Shown: positions 27,106 to 35,969, numbered from the stretch's first letter. The stretch: 64,000 nt of DNA from an uncultured Beijerinckiaceae bacterium (GCA_937863205.1 CALMGA010000203.1:5567-69566); one strand, 5' to 3'. Numbers and translations are program-made. The notes: a model not told the origin generated them from the letters alone.

Positions 27106-28134
27106 TCAAGGCTGAGGCAGATTGTCAGGCTGGGCGAAACGCAGGCTGATCTCCGGCCGGATGGCCGATTCCATGCCGCTGCCGAGGATCGAGATGCGGA
27201 AAGCGGCGCTGCCGGCCAGCGCGAGAGTGCCGGCAGCCGCCTCAAGTTCGCCGTGGCGACGGCGTCCGAGCAGCCGCGAGCCGACCAGCAGGCCGATGGG
27301 CAGCAGCACACCCAGGCCGCTGCCGCCGATGCGCTCAAGCCAGCCCCAGCGACCGGACCGGGCGGCGGCGATGCCGGCCCTGTCCAGTTCCTTGTTGTTG
27401 ACGAGGGTCGCGGCAAGGTCGGTGGCAAGGGCCGCCAGCAGAACGTCGGCGAGCGAGCGGCGCAAGGCCGGCGAGCTTTCACCGATGGCCAGGGCCGCCG
27501 CCCCCGAAGCGATCGAGGACGAGGCGAAACGCACCGCGTTGGACCGCGGGGCTGCCGCCCACACCGGCGTGCTCGTCGCCGCGACCAGCGCGGCCGTGTA
27601 GGTCGAGATGCCCGCGCCGAACAGCGCCGCGGGACCCTGCGCGGCAGCGGAAACCCGGCGCGGCCAGCGCCAGCGCGGCCGCAGGTCGCTCGCGATCTGG
27701 GCGAGGCCGCCGGCTCCCGCGGCGGCCGAAAATCCCAAGAGCAGCCAGGTGCCGATCGACATCGGCGAGGTCTTCTTGGCGACACGCAGCATGTTGTAGA
27801 AGCGATCCGGCGTGTGCAGGTCGTAGACCAGCAGGGCCGAACCCAAAGTCGGCGCCAGCAGCGAAAGATAATGGGCGCGCCGGGTCAGCGGCCGGCGGTC
27901 GTCGCGGCCGCGTCCCGTCGCCTGCGCCAGGGCGCCGAGCAGCGCCGCCGATCCCGACAGGCCGGCAAGGAACACGTAGCCGCCGACCACCACCGCCGAA
28001 AAGGGTGCCGGCTTGAGCTGGGGACGATCGTAGTAGGTTTCGCCGGCCCAAGGCCGCGCCATCGGGCTGTCGGCGCCGCCTTTGGGTCCGAGGGGGTGGC
28101 GTGCCGGCGTGCCCGGCTCGCGGCTGCTCGTCAT
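27106..28134 (-). CDS. NrfD/PsrC-type membrane anchor subunit of formate dehydrogenase
   Basis: 342 residues with about eight hydrophobic segments after a 45-residue polar N-terminus. The N-terminal TYYDRPQLKPAPFSAVVVGGYVFLAGLSGSAALLGALA and LLVYDLHTPDRFYNMLRV are typical of NrfD proteins. They pass electrons between an Fe-S subunit and the quinone pool. The gene directly follows the Fe-S subunit gene (1-bp gap). In E. coli the equivalent anchor of FdnGHI is a b-type cytochrome, so this locus uses the NrfD form instead. Confidence 0.88.
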   Translation of the reverse strand: MTSSREPGTPARHPLGPKGGADSPMARPWAGETYYDRPQLKPAPFSAVVVGGYVFLAGLSGSAALLGALAQATGRGRDDRRPLTRRAHYLSLLAPTLGSALLVYDLHTPDRFYNMLRVAKKTSPMSIGTWLLLGFSAAAGAGGLAQIASDLRPRWRWPRRVSAAAQGPAALFGAGISTYTAALVAATSTPVWAAAPRSNAVRFASSSIASGAAALAIGESSPALRRSLADVLLAALATDLAATLVNNKELDRAGIAAARSGRWGWLERIGGSGLGVLLPIGLLVGSRLLGRRRHGELEAAAGTLALAGSAAFRISILGSGMESAIRPEISLRFAQPDNLPQP

Positions 28135-28135
28135 C

Positions 28136-29032
28136 TCAGCGCGCTCCCGCCAGAAGCGTGGCGGCGACGAGCGCCAGGCCGCCGATGGTGGCCAGGCCCG
28201 ACAGCAGGCTCGGCCGCACCCGGTTCGAGGCGCGCGTCGGCGCCGCCGGCAGGTTGTACACTTCCGGCCGATCGGTGAGCAGGAAGAAGGCGTTGAGGTG
28301 GCCGAGGTCGCCGGTGGCGCCGGGTGCGCCCGGCGTGCCGTAGAGGTAGGCGCTGCCGACGCCGCGTTCGTGCAGCGTGGCGACGCGCGCGTCCGCCCGC
28401 GCGTACAGGTCCTCCAGCTCGCCGAACTGGATCGACTCGGTCGGGCAGGATTTGGCGCAGGCCGGCTCCAGCCCGCCCTTCAGCCTGTCGTAGCACAAGG
28501 TACACTTGTGGACCTTGCCGTCGATCTCGTTGAGGGCGACGACGCCGAAGGGGCAGGCCGGAATGCAGTATCCGCATCCGTTGCAGATGTCCTGCTGCAC
28601 CACCACCGTGTCGAACTCGGTCTTGAAGATGGCGCCGGTCGGGCAGGCTTCCAGGCAGGGAGCGTTGTGGCAGTGCTTGCACACGTCGCTCATCATCAGC
28701 CAGCCGCTCTGGAACGCTGTCTGGTCCTGCGCCCGGACACCGGCGTCGCCGGCCTTCTCCACGAAGGCGACGTGGCGCCACGTGTTGGCCGAGAGCATGC
28801 CGGTGTTGTCGAAGCTTTGCCCGGTAAGGCCGAGGCTATCGGCCGGCAGGTTGTTCCATTCCTTGCAGGCCACCTCGCAGGCCTTGCAGCCGATGCACAC
28901 CGTCGTGTCGGTGAAGAAGCCGTAGCTCTTGCCCGGCTCGATCCGCACGCCGCCGGTCAGCTCGGACTCGTCGGGGATGACGCCGTCGAGGTCGGACTGC
29001 GGGAAGTCGTGAGCGCGCTCGTGAAGGCCCAT
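28136..29032 (-). CDS. Formate dehydrogenase iron-sulfur (beta) subunit
   Basis: 298 residues from the ATG at 29032; the long in-frame extension upstream is not conserved. Four ferredoxin-type cysteine clusters are visible: CIGCKACEVAC (C46-C56), CKHCHNAPCLEAC, CNGCGYCIPAC and CTLCYDRLKGGLEPACAKSC. The C-terminus has one membrane helix (LLSGLATIGGLALVAATLLAG). It should carry electrons from the Mo/W-selenocysteine subunit to the NrfD anchor. It lies in an operon with a small protein gene upstream and the anchor gene downstream, divergent from the catalytic subunit. Confidence 0.93.
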   Translation of the reverse strand: MGLHERAHDFPQSDLDGVIPDESELTGGVRIEPGKSYGFFTDTTVCIGCKACEVACKEWNNLPADSLGLTGQSFDNTGMLSANTWRHVAFVEKAGDAGVRAQDQTAFQSGWLMMSDVCKHCHNAPCLEACPTGAIFKTEFDTVVVQQDICNGCGYCIPACPFGVVALNEIDGKVHKCTLCYDRLKGGLEPACAKSCPTESIQFGELEDLYARADARVATLHERGVGSAYLYGTPGAPGATGDLGHLNAFFLLTDRPEVYNLPAAPTRASNRVRPSLLSGLATIGGLALVAATLLAGAR

Positions 29033-29040
29033 CGGGAACT

Positions 29041-29286
29041 CTAACTCGCTTGGGTTGGGGACGAGGAATCGCAAAGCTCGATGCGGTGCGCGACCCGCGC
29101 CAGCAGCCGCGGCGCCTCGCCGAAGCTGACGCGCACGCGGATCCCGCTTCGCTGCAGACCGACGAGGTCGGAGGGCTCCGCCGATGCCGCATGCGACAGC
29201 AGGAACAAGTGAGCCACGCCGCCATCGTCGGACAGCTGGAAGCGGCTCTCCTGCGCCAGGATGACGACGCCTTCCACCTTCCGCAT
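29041..29286 (-). CDS. Small conserved protein of the formate dehydrogenase locus
   Basis: About 81 residues from the ATG at 29286 (MRKVEGVVILAQESRFQLSDDGG); an in-frame ATG at 29352 is less likely. Predicted beta-rich and soluble: VAHLFLLSHAASAEPSDLVGLQRSGIRVRVSFGEA, ending with a hydrophilic tail. It lies 8 bp before the Fe-S subunit gene, first in that operon. I know similar short proteins beside formate dehydrogenase genes in other alphaproteobacteria but no assigned function. A small OB-like fold is possible. Confidence 0.65.
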   Translation of the reverse strand: MRKVEGVVILAQESRFQLSDDGGVAHLFLLSHAASAEPSDLVGLQRSGIRVRVSFGEAPRLLARVAHRIELCDSSSPTQAS

Positions 29287-29378
29287 CGATCGGCGTTCCC
29301 ACCCGCTCGCATCGCCGTTCCGGTGCTGCCGGCAGGGGCGAGCCAGCGACACCGCACCACCGGAGAAAAGGTCGATGG

Positions 29379-29395
29379 CGTGCTATGTTAGCACG
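29379..29395. promoter_or_regulatory. Perfect inverted repeat between divergent formate dehydrogenase genes
   Basis: CGTGCTATGTTAGCACG consists of 7-nt arms around TGT. It lies 39 bp before the catalytic-subunit ATG and 93 bp before the small-protein ATG on the other strand. That position suits an operator controlling both directions. The regulator is unknown; no regulator gene lies nearby except the Crp/Fnr gene at 35.2 kb, whose family site (TTGAT-N4-ATCAA) is different. Confidence 0.55.
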
Positions 29396-29433
29396 TCGAC
29401 GCGGCTCGGGTTGTCGGGCGAGGGGAGCATCGC

Positions 29434-32400
29434 ATGCCGAAGACACTTCGCCACACGCTGGGCCAGAAGGCGGCGCGTTTCCTCAAGGACTGGAGCCTGC
29501 CCCGGCAGCTCGCCGGGCAGGACGTGATGGCCGAGGCGGCGAAGAGCACGGCGTCCAAGGAGTTGCGGCCGCGGCTGGAAGAGGCCGACCGCGTCGGCAC
29601 CAGCGTGTGCCCGTACTGCGCGGTCGGCTGCGGCCAGCTGATCTACGCCAAGAAAGGGCGCCCCATCCACATCGAGGGCGACCCGCGCTCGCCGGTCAAC
29701 GCCGGCACGCTTTGCCCCAAGGGCGCGGGCACGCTGGGCATGCTGCTCTCGCCCGAGCGCGTCACGAGCGTGCTCTACCGAGCGCCCCACGCCACGCAAT
29801 GGGAAACGCGTCCGCTGGCCTGGGCGATGGAGCGGATCGCCCAGCTGACGAAAGAAGCGCGCGACGAAACCTTCGCCGAGGCGCTGCCGGACGGGCGCGC
29901 GATCAACCAAACGATCGGCCTGGGATCGCTGGGCGGCGCCACCATGGACAACGAGGAGAACTACCTCATCAAGAAGCTGTTCGGCGGCGGCCTCGGGATG
30001 ATCAACATCGAGAACCAAGCCCGCATCTGACATTCGTCGTCCGTCCCAAGTTTGGGCACGTCGTTTGGTCGGGGCGCCGCCACCATGGCGCTGTGGGACC
30101 TGCAGAACTCGGACTGCGTGCTCATCATGGGCTCCAACATGGCGGAGAACCATCCCGTCGCCTTCCGCTTCGTGGTCGAGGCGCAGCGGCGCGGCGCAAC
30201 GATCATCCACGTCGACCCGCGCTTCACCCGCACCTCGGCGCTGGCCGACATCTACGCGCCGATCCGCTCGGGCAGCGACATCGCCTTCCTCGGCGGCCTG
30301 ATCCGCCATTTCATCGAGGGCGACCTGTGGTTCCGCGAGTTCGCGCTCGCCTACAGCAACATCGCCCACATCATCGACGAGCGATACGTCGACACGGAGG
30401 ACAACGACGGCGTGTTCTCCGGCTTCGATCCCGAAACCGGGTCCTACACCGAGGACAGCTGGCAATACGAGGGCAAGGTGGTGGCCGCCTCCATCGCCGA
30501 ACACGACGCCAAGCTGGAGGGCGGCAAGGGCAAGGGCAAGGGCGTGGGCAAGGGGTCGGGGATGACCGCCGGCCCGCCGCCCCAGGATCCCAGCCTGCAG
30601 CACCCGCGCTGCGTCTACCAGATCCTGAAGAAGCACTACGCCCGCTACACCCCCGACTTCGTGGAGGAGGTGACCGGCTGCCCGCGCGACACCTTCCTGA
30701 AGATCGCCGACGCGATGGCCGCCAACTCCGGCCGCAGCAAGACGGGTTCCCTGTGCTACGCGGTCGGGTGGACCCACCATTCCACCGGCGTGCAGATCAT
30801 CCGCGCCGCGTCCATCGTGCAGAGCCTGCTCGGCAACGTCGGGCGGCCCGGCGGCGGCATCATGGCGCTGCGCGGCCACGTCTCGATCCAGGGCTCGACC
30901 GACATCCCCACGCTCTACAACATGCTGCCGACGTACCTGGCGCAGCCCAACGCCTTCGCCGACCACGGCACGCTCGACGCCTACCTCAAGACCGAAACGC
31001 CCGAGACAGGCTGGTGGTCGAACCTGCCGAAATACGTCGTGAGCCTGCTGAAGGCCTGGTACGGCGAAGCCGCGACCCGCGAGAACGGCTTCGGCTACGG
31101 CTTCCTGCCCAAGCTCACCGGCGATGCCTCGCAGGAACCGATCACCATGGCGATGGCCGACGGCCTGATGCGGGGGCAGTTCGTGTTCGGACAGAACCCG
31201 GTGGTCGGGGCGGTCAATTCCGATTTGGTCGCGCGCGGACTGACCAAGCTGCGCTGGCTCGTCGTGCGCGACTTCGCCCTGACGGAAACCGCCGATTTCT
31301 GGCGCGATGAGCGGCTGGTGTCACGCGGCGGGCTGGTGCCGGCCGACGTCGCCACGGAGGTGTTCTTCCTGCCGGCCGCCCTCCCCGGCGAGAAGGAGGG
31401 CACCGTCACCAACACCAGCCGCCTCGTGCAGTGGCACGACCACGTCTGCCAAGCGCCGGGCGACAGCCGCTCCGACCTGTGGTTCGTCGTCCACCTCGGC
31501 CGCCGGCTGAAGCAGCTCTACGCCGGCAGCACGCTCGCCCGCGACCGCGGCCTGCAGGCGTTGACCTGGGACTATCCGCTCAAGGGCGATCGCCAGGAGC
31601 CCGATGCCGAAGCGGTGCTGCGCGAGATCAACGGCACGGTGGTGGCGAGCGGCCGGCAGGTCGCCAGATACCAGGACCTGAAGGACGACGGCTCCACCGC
31701 CTGCGGCGGCTGGATGTATTGCGGCATCTACCCAGCCGAAGGCCGCAACCTCGCCCGTTCGCGCCGAGCTGACAAGCCCGACGCCGACACCAACCACTCG
31801 GGATGGGCCTTCGCCTGGCCGTCCAACCGGCGCACGCTCTACAACCGTGCCTCCGCCGACCCGGCCGGCGTGCCGTGGTCGCCGGAAAAGAAGCTCGTCT
31901 GGTGGGACGAGGCTGCGGCGACGTGGACGGGCACCGACGTGCCCGACTTCGAGCCGACCAAGCGGCCGGACTATCGCCCGGACTGGTCGAAGTATCCGCA
32001 CGGCATGGACGCGCTCGGCGGCGACGCACCTTTCATCATGGAAGCGGACGGGCAATGCATGCTGTTCGTGCCTTCGGGCCTGAAGGACGGGCCGCTGCCG
32101 ACCCATTACGAGCCCATCGAGAGCCCTGTCGGCAACCTCCTACATCCCAACCGGCCGATCAACCCCGCCGCCAAGCTGTGGCAGCGGCCTGGGAACGAGC
32201 TGCACGAGGCCGGCGACCCGCGCTTCCCCTACGTCTTCTCGACCTACCGGCTGACCGAACTGCACTGCGGCGGCATCGCGACCCGGGTCATGCCGCACAC
32301 GGCCGAGCTGCAGCCCGAGGCTTTCGTCGAGGTGTCGCCGGAGCTGGCCGGCGAACTCGGCATCGCCCACCTGGGCTGGACCACGCTGTCGACGCTACGC

Positions 32401-32640
32401 GGCGAGATCGAGGTCCGGGCGATGGTAACGTCCCGAGTCCGCCCCTTCACCATCGCGGGACGGACGGTGCACCAGGTCGGCATGCCCTGGGGGTTCGGAT
32501 GGCGCGGCTACGCCACCGGCGACATCGCCAACGCGCTGCTCGCCATTTCCGGCGACCCCAACGTCAGCATCCACACCACCAAGGCGATCACCTGCAACCT
32601 CAGGGCCGGCCGCCGAACCCCGGCGCGCGCCCATGCCTGA
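29434..32640 (+). CDS. fdoG: Formate dehydrogenase major subunit, selenocysteine-containing (FdnG/FdoG type)
   Basis: One reading frame of 1068 residues crosses an in-frame TGA at 30028-30030, which should be read as Sec199. The context (MINIENQARI-Sec-HSSSV...FGRGAATM) lines up with the E. coli FdnG active site, where Sec196 is followed by His. The N-terminal [4Fe-4S] site is C59, C62, C66 and C94. Molybdopterin-binding blocks (GRPGGGIMALRGH, GQNPVVGA) are present to the end. There is no twin-arginine signal, and a GAGGGGAG ribosome site fixes the start. It oxidises formate to CO2. SelA, SelB, SelC and SelD must be encoded elsewhere. Confidence 0.93.
30028..30060 (+). promoter_or_regulatory. 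Selenocysteine UGA codon with SECIS-like hairpin
   Basis: The TGA at 30028-30030 is followed by a hairpin: CGT-CCCA (30042-30048), loop AGTT, then TGGG, a bulged C, and ACG (30053-30060). The loop begins 18 nt after the UGA, in the range expected for bacterial SECIS elements read by SelB. Conservation of the flanking protein sequence argues against a real stop. Confidence 0.75.
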
Positions 32641-33028
32641 AACGCCCATGCCTGAAACGCCCATGCCTGACGCGCCCATGCCTGACGCGCCCATGCCCGA
32701 CGCGCCCTTGTCCGAGCGGTCGGGGCGGGATGCCCATCCCGGGCATCAGGCGCTGGCGCATGCGACGCGCGTTCTGGATCAGCGCCCGCGCAAGGACGAC
32801 ATCGAGCTGACCCTTGCCACGCAATGCCTCGCGCGGTTCCGCGAGGAACTGCTGGCCGCGCAGCGTGCCGGCCCGGCCTCGGATCAGAAGCGCGATTGCC
32901 TATCCCGGCTCAACGCCATCATCGCCGTGGTGATGGCGATGCATTTCCCCATCGGCAATCCGCCGTGGGACGAGTTCGAAAAGACGCAAGGTTGGCTGCG
33001 CGCGCTGGTCGAAGAAGCCGAGCGGTGA
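32633..33028 (+). CDS. Small protein downstream of fdoG with N-terminal five-residue repeats
   Basis: 131 residues, overlapping the fdoG stop by 8 bp (ATGCCTGA). The first 25 residues are five copies of MPETP/MPDAP, encoded by 15-bp tandem repeats. The body is a soluble alpha-helical protein (LAHATRVLDQRPRKDDIELTLATQCLARFREELLAAQ, DCLSRLNAIIAVVMAMHFPIGNPPWDEFEK). The real start may lie after the repeats. It is probably co-expressed with fdoG. I do not recognise a named family; a maturation or chaperone role would be guesswork. Confidence 0.7.
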   Translation: MPETPMPETPMPDAPMPDAPMPDAPLSERSGRDAHPGHQALAHATRVLDQRPRKDDIELTLATQCLARFREELLAAQRAGPASDQKRDCLSRLNAIIAVVMAMHFPIGNPPWDEFEKTQGWLRALVEEAER

Positions 33029-33112
33029 GGCGGGTGGCCGTCACCCCGCGCTCCTGATCTCGCGGGCGTAGATATCCGCCACGAAGTCGTCGATCCAGGC
33101 GCGATTGCGCTC

Positions 33113-33400
33113 TTACGCCGGCCGATCGATGCAAAGGCCGCGTCGCCAGTCGTCGAAGATCGTTTCGATGTTCTCGAGTACGCGCCGGATGACCTCGGCT
33201 TCTTCCTCGATCAGCAAGCCCAGCGGTGCAGCGTTCCTCACCTCGTGCTGCGTCTTCGCAAGAAGCTCGTCCAGCATGCCCTCCAACTCCTTGCGCGAGC
33301 CGACCATGCGACCGATCAGGTTTCCGCTGAGGATGCTCATCGCGGTCGCGAACATCAGCAACGTCGAGAGATGCAGGCGCAGCTCCTTACCCTCATTCAT
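33113..33400 (-). CDS. Hypothetical small protein with possible membrane helix
   Basis: 95 residues: a hydrophobic stretch at about 10-28 (HLSTLLMFATAMSILSGNLI), then a charged helical region (RKELEGMLDELLAKTQHEVR and EEEAEVIRRVLENIETIFDDWRRGL). The composition looks protein-like and no competing frame is better. No family is recognised. The surrounding region is degenerate, so it may itself be a remnant. Confidence 0.4.
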   Translation of the reverse strand: MNEGKELRLHLSTLLMFATAMSILSGNLIGRMVGSRKELEGMLDELLAKTQHEVRNAAPLGLLIEEEAEVIRRVLENIETIFDDWRRGLCIDRPA

Positions 33401-33609
33401 GCGCGTCGATCTTCAGACCCGCGCAGTTCCCGGCTTTCACGCATTCGCGGCATCCTGGTTCTGCGGAGGTATGCGAAGACCCTGTCCGACGATCTGCGAG
33501 ATCGTTGACCGGGCGTCTCGCACTATAGAAGCCTCGCCTGCTTCGGCTTTGCTGTAGGTTTGTTCTCCCGAGCGGCAAGTTGCTGCAGCGACATGCTGTC
33601 CGGTGCGGC
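33401..33609. other. Short stretch without a supported gene
   Basis: 209 bp between the small membrane-type ORF and the SSB-like gene. The minus strand has broken frames only. It is the start of the degenerate accessory region, and no promoter or repeat stands out. Confidence 0.4.
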
Positions 33610-34224
33610 ATGAGCACGGCCGTCCTCGTCTGCGGTCAACCGTTCCGCAACCCCGAGGCGAACACCTCGCGTGGCGGCAGCGCCTACGCGACCGTCCGCG
33701 ACGGCCAAGGCGATGATGCGGCGTGGTGGAAGGTCCTCGCCTCCTCTGACGAGGCCCGTGATGAACTGCTGACGCCTCGCAGCGGTGACGGCGTAGCGAT
33801 ATCCGGCTCGTTCAGGGCCGAGGTGCACGCCGGCAACGGCACACCGCGAGTTTCGCCCACGGCCGACCGGGTGATCTCGACGAGGCGCGCCAAGCGCCAA
33901 ACGGCGGCCGGCGCGCGGACGGGGGCAAAGCCGGCCCGTTCAAGTGGGCGGCAAGCTGATCGCCTGGTGACGCAGCAACCCGATGCATACCGGCCGCCAT
34001 TCGACATGGTTGGACAAGGCAGTCGCCCGCCCCATACCCTGCCTGCTCGCCGTGTTCTCCATCGTCACCCTGCTCGCCACCCGACTGACCGCGCGCGAAC
34101 GGCGATGGATGGCGTCGGCGGCTTGGTACGCCAAGCCGCGGCCAACCTTTGCCGACGCCCTCGCCGCGGTGTGCCGGGCGCTGTGGCGCGAACAAGGTTT
34201 GGTGACGTCCGCTCGCCGAGGTGA
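33610..34224 (+). CDS. SSB-like OB-fold protein with a non-conserved tail
   Basis: Residues 1 to about 98 resemble short single-stranded DNA-binding proteins: MSTAVLVCGQPFRNPEANTS, AYATVRDGQ..AWWKVLASSDEARDELL, GDGVAISGSFRAEVHAG and PTADRVISTRRAKR. The remaining ~105 residues are Arg/Pro-rich and overlap a transposase remnant in another frame, so the original 3' end has probably been replaced. SSB-like genes of this size are common on plasmids and integrative elements. A DNA-binding role is inferred; whether it is still functional is uncertain. Confidence 0.55.
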   Translation: MSTAVLVCGQPFRNPEANTSRGGSAYATVRDGQGDDAAWWKVLASSDEARDELLTPRSGDGVAISGSFRAEVHAGNGTPRVSPTADRVISTRRAKRQTAAGARTGAKPARSSGRQADRLVTQQPDAYRPPFDMVGQGSRPPHTLPARRVLHRHPARHPTDRARTAMDGVGGLVRQAAANLCRRPRRGVPGAVARTRFGDVRSPR

Positions 34225-34289
34225 GCAAACGAAACGCCGCTTCGTTATACCGGCACCCTTGGGCCTATGCCCTGTGCCAGGCTGCTTGA
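33983..34289 (+). pseudogene. Transposase C-terminal remnant
   Basis: The frame from 33983 reads TGRHSTWLDKAVARPIPCLLAVFSIVTLLATRL, then SAAWYAKPRPTFADALAAVCRALWREQG. This is like the C-terminal end of DDE transposases that close with a WxGK...TFxDAxxAVRRxLW pattern. The expected last residues (YALCQAA, stop at 34287-34289) lie in a different frame, so a frameshift is present. The N-terminal catalytic part is missing. No terminal inverted repeats are visible. Confidence 0.6.
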
Positions 34290-34332
34290 GCGGCCAAAGC
34301 CGAGTTGAGCGTCGCGCAGTCCACGTGTACTA

Positions 34333-35061
34333 TCATCTCATCGATTTCGGAGCGACGCGGACCAGGGTCGTGCCGCCAGCCGTCGGGGCGGTGAACGGCA
34401 TCGCCCACTCCACAAGACCGAGCAGATGTTCGTCGTCGTCGAAGATCGGCCACGTGCGCGCGTTCCACCAGCCGCTGGCGCTCTCGCCGTGTTCGTCGAG
34501 CACGTAGTACGGCAGGTCGATCACCTCCGAGGTTTGACCGGCGCGGGCCAGCATCATGAACTTGGTGAAGTTCTCCTTCGGCACGCCCCTCAGATCGGTG
34601 AAGATGTCGAGGATCGAGGTGTGGCGAACGGCGTCCGCATCGACATGGTTGTGCCGGGCGCCGAAGTCGGTGATCTCGGTGACGAGAAGTTCCGGCGTGA
34701 GCAATACGCAGGCGACGTCGGCCGACCCGAACATGCGCCGGAAGCTGCTGAGCGCCAAATCGTCGCGCGCTGACGGGGAGCGATGGCCACCGTGGGGCCG
34801 ATGGCGTGCGCGGCGCAGCCGCCATTCCGCCGGAGAGAGCACTTCCGTAAAGGGCACCTCCAACAGGTGGCGGCCCTTGTCGTCGCAGATGACGTAGGTG
34901 CATTCCATCGGGTCTTCCCCTGCCACGAGCAGGTCACGTGCGACGTCGGGAATAGCTCTGAAGACCTGGAGATAGGCGCGGTGCAGGTCTGGGTATTCGA
35001 TGCCTTCGTCGTTGAACTCGACGACGGATCGGCGGCGGAGGTGGAGTTGGAACAACGGCAT
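34333..35061 (-). CDS. DUF6894-PAS domain protein
   Basis: 242 residues from the ATG at 35061 (MPLFQLHLRRRSVVEFNDEG). Residues 1-75 match the DUF6894 pattern: a short FxLHLR opening, DxEGIEYPDLHRAYLQVFRAI, and VICDDKGRHLLEVPF. Residues from about 110 to the end look like a PAS-type sensor: ITDFGARHNHVDADAVRHTSILDIF, GQTSEVIDLPYYVLDEHGESASGWWNARTWPIFDDDEHLLGLV. There is no output domain and no membrane segment. It is divergent from a Crp/Fnr regulator, so the two may form a sensing pair. Confidence 0.7.
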   Translation of the reverse strand: MPLFQLHLRRRSVVEFNDEGIEYPDLHRAYLQVFRAIPDVARDLLVAGEDPMECTYVICDDKGRHLLEVPFTEVLSPAEWRLRRARHRPHGGHRSPSARDDLALSSFRRMFGSADVACVLLTPELLVTEITDFGARHNHVDADAVRHTSILDIFTDLRGVPKENFTKFMMLARAGQTSEVIDLPYYVLDEHGESASGWWNARTWPIFDDDEHLLGLVEWAMPFTAPTAGGTTLVRVAPKSMR

Positions 35062-35249
35062 CGTCGACAGAACCTTGGCGTTGCATCGCAACAGCAACCT
35101 TCCGGCGTTCTACGCGCAAGCGTGCGATCACGAAGTGCTTTTTGTTAAAGTCCTGGACTTCAAGACATCGTATTCAGTCTTTGAACCTCAAACGACACAA
35201 CCGCTGGCACGGCATGACGCCAAACGGCCTTCAGGATCATGGCGCTTCC
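35062..35249. other. AT-richer intergenic region between divergent sensor and regulator genes
   Basis: 188 bp, less GC-rich than the surroundings, especially 35135-35200. It should hold both divergent promoters. I do not see a canonical Fnr box, and no -35/-10 pair is convincing. Confidence 0.4.
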
Positions 35250-35969
35250 ATGAGCGATCCCTTTCTCCGCAAGCTGGAAACCTTCGGCGTGCTGCCCGAG
35301 GCGGATAGGGAACTGATCCGCTCGTTCAGCATGCATGCGGAGCAGTTCGAGGCAGCCATCGACATCATTCGCGAAGGCGAGAAGCCCAGCGAGGTGAACC
35401 TCGTCGTCGGCGGCTTCGCCTACCGCTACAAGCTGCTGTCGAGCGGCAGCCGCCAGATCGTCGCCTACCTGATGCCGGGCGACATCTGCGACCTGCACGT
35501 GTCCTTTCTCGACGCGATGGATCACTCCATCGCCGCGCTGACCGACACCCAGATCGTCAAGCTGCCGCGCGACCGGATCGAACTGCTGCTCGCCCGTCCC
35601 GCGATCTCGCGCGCCCTGCTGATGATCGTCATGACCTACGAGGCGAACGGACGGGAATGGCTCGTCAACATCGGACGTCGCCCGGCCGAGCAGAGGGTGG
35701 CGCATTTCCTGTGCGAGTGGCACCTCCGCCTGCGCTCGATCGGCCTTGCCGGCGATGACGGGTGCGAGTTCCCGCTGACGCAGCAGCAGCTTGCCGAAAC
35801 GACCGGCCTATCCCCCGTGCACGTCAACCGCGTGCTGCAAAACTTGCGTCAACGTGGGCTGATCGTGCTCAGGTCGCGACAGCTCCTGCTCCCCGACCTC
35901 GACAAATTGTGGGACATGAGCGGCTTTCGCTCCAACTACCTGCACATGCAGAGCGAGTGGCGGTCCTAA
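35250..35969 (+). CDS. Crp/Fnr family transcriptional regulator
   Basis: 239 residues from the ATG at 35250 (MSDPFLRKLETFGVLPEADRELI); ATG codons at 35142 and 35214 are alternatives. The cyclic-nucleotide-like beta-roll (IIREGEKPSEVNLVVGGFAYRYKLLSSGSRQIVAYLMPGDICDLH) is followed by a dimer helix and a winged helix: FPLTQQQLAETTGLSPVHVNRVLQNLRQRGLI. The Fnr [4Fe-4S] cysteines are absent, so oxygen sensing through a cluster is unlikely. Its stop codon overlaps the edge of the dispersed palindromic element, copy B. Confidence 0.9.
   Translation: MSDPFLRKLETFGVLPEADRELIRSFSMHAEQFEAAIDIIREGEKPSEVNLVVGGFAYRYKLLSSGSRQIVAYLMPGDICDLHVSFLDAMDHSIAALTDTQIVKLPRDRIELLLARPAISRALLMIVMTYEANGREWLVNIGRRPAEQRVAHFLCEWHLRLRSIGLAGDDGCEFPLTQQQLAETTGLSPVHVNRVLQNLRQRGLIVLRSRQLLLPDLDKLWDMSGFRSNYLHMQSEWRS

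Noticed and set aside
30028..30051. Reading the UGA in fdoG as a nonsense mutation or as the boundary of two genes
   Set aside because: The codon matches the known selenocysteine position, is followed by His and a SECIS-like hairpin, and both halves are conserved with no decay.
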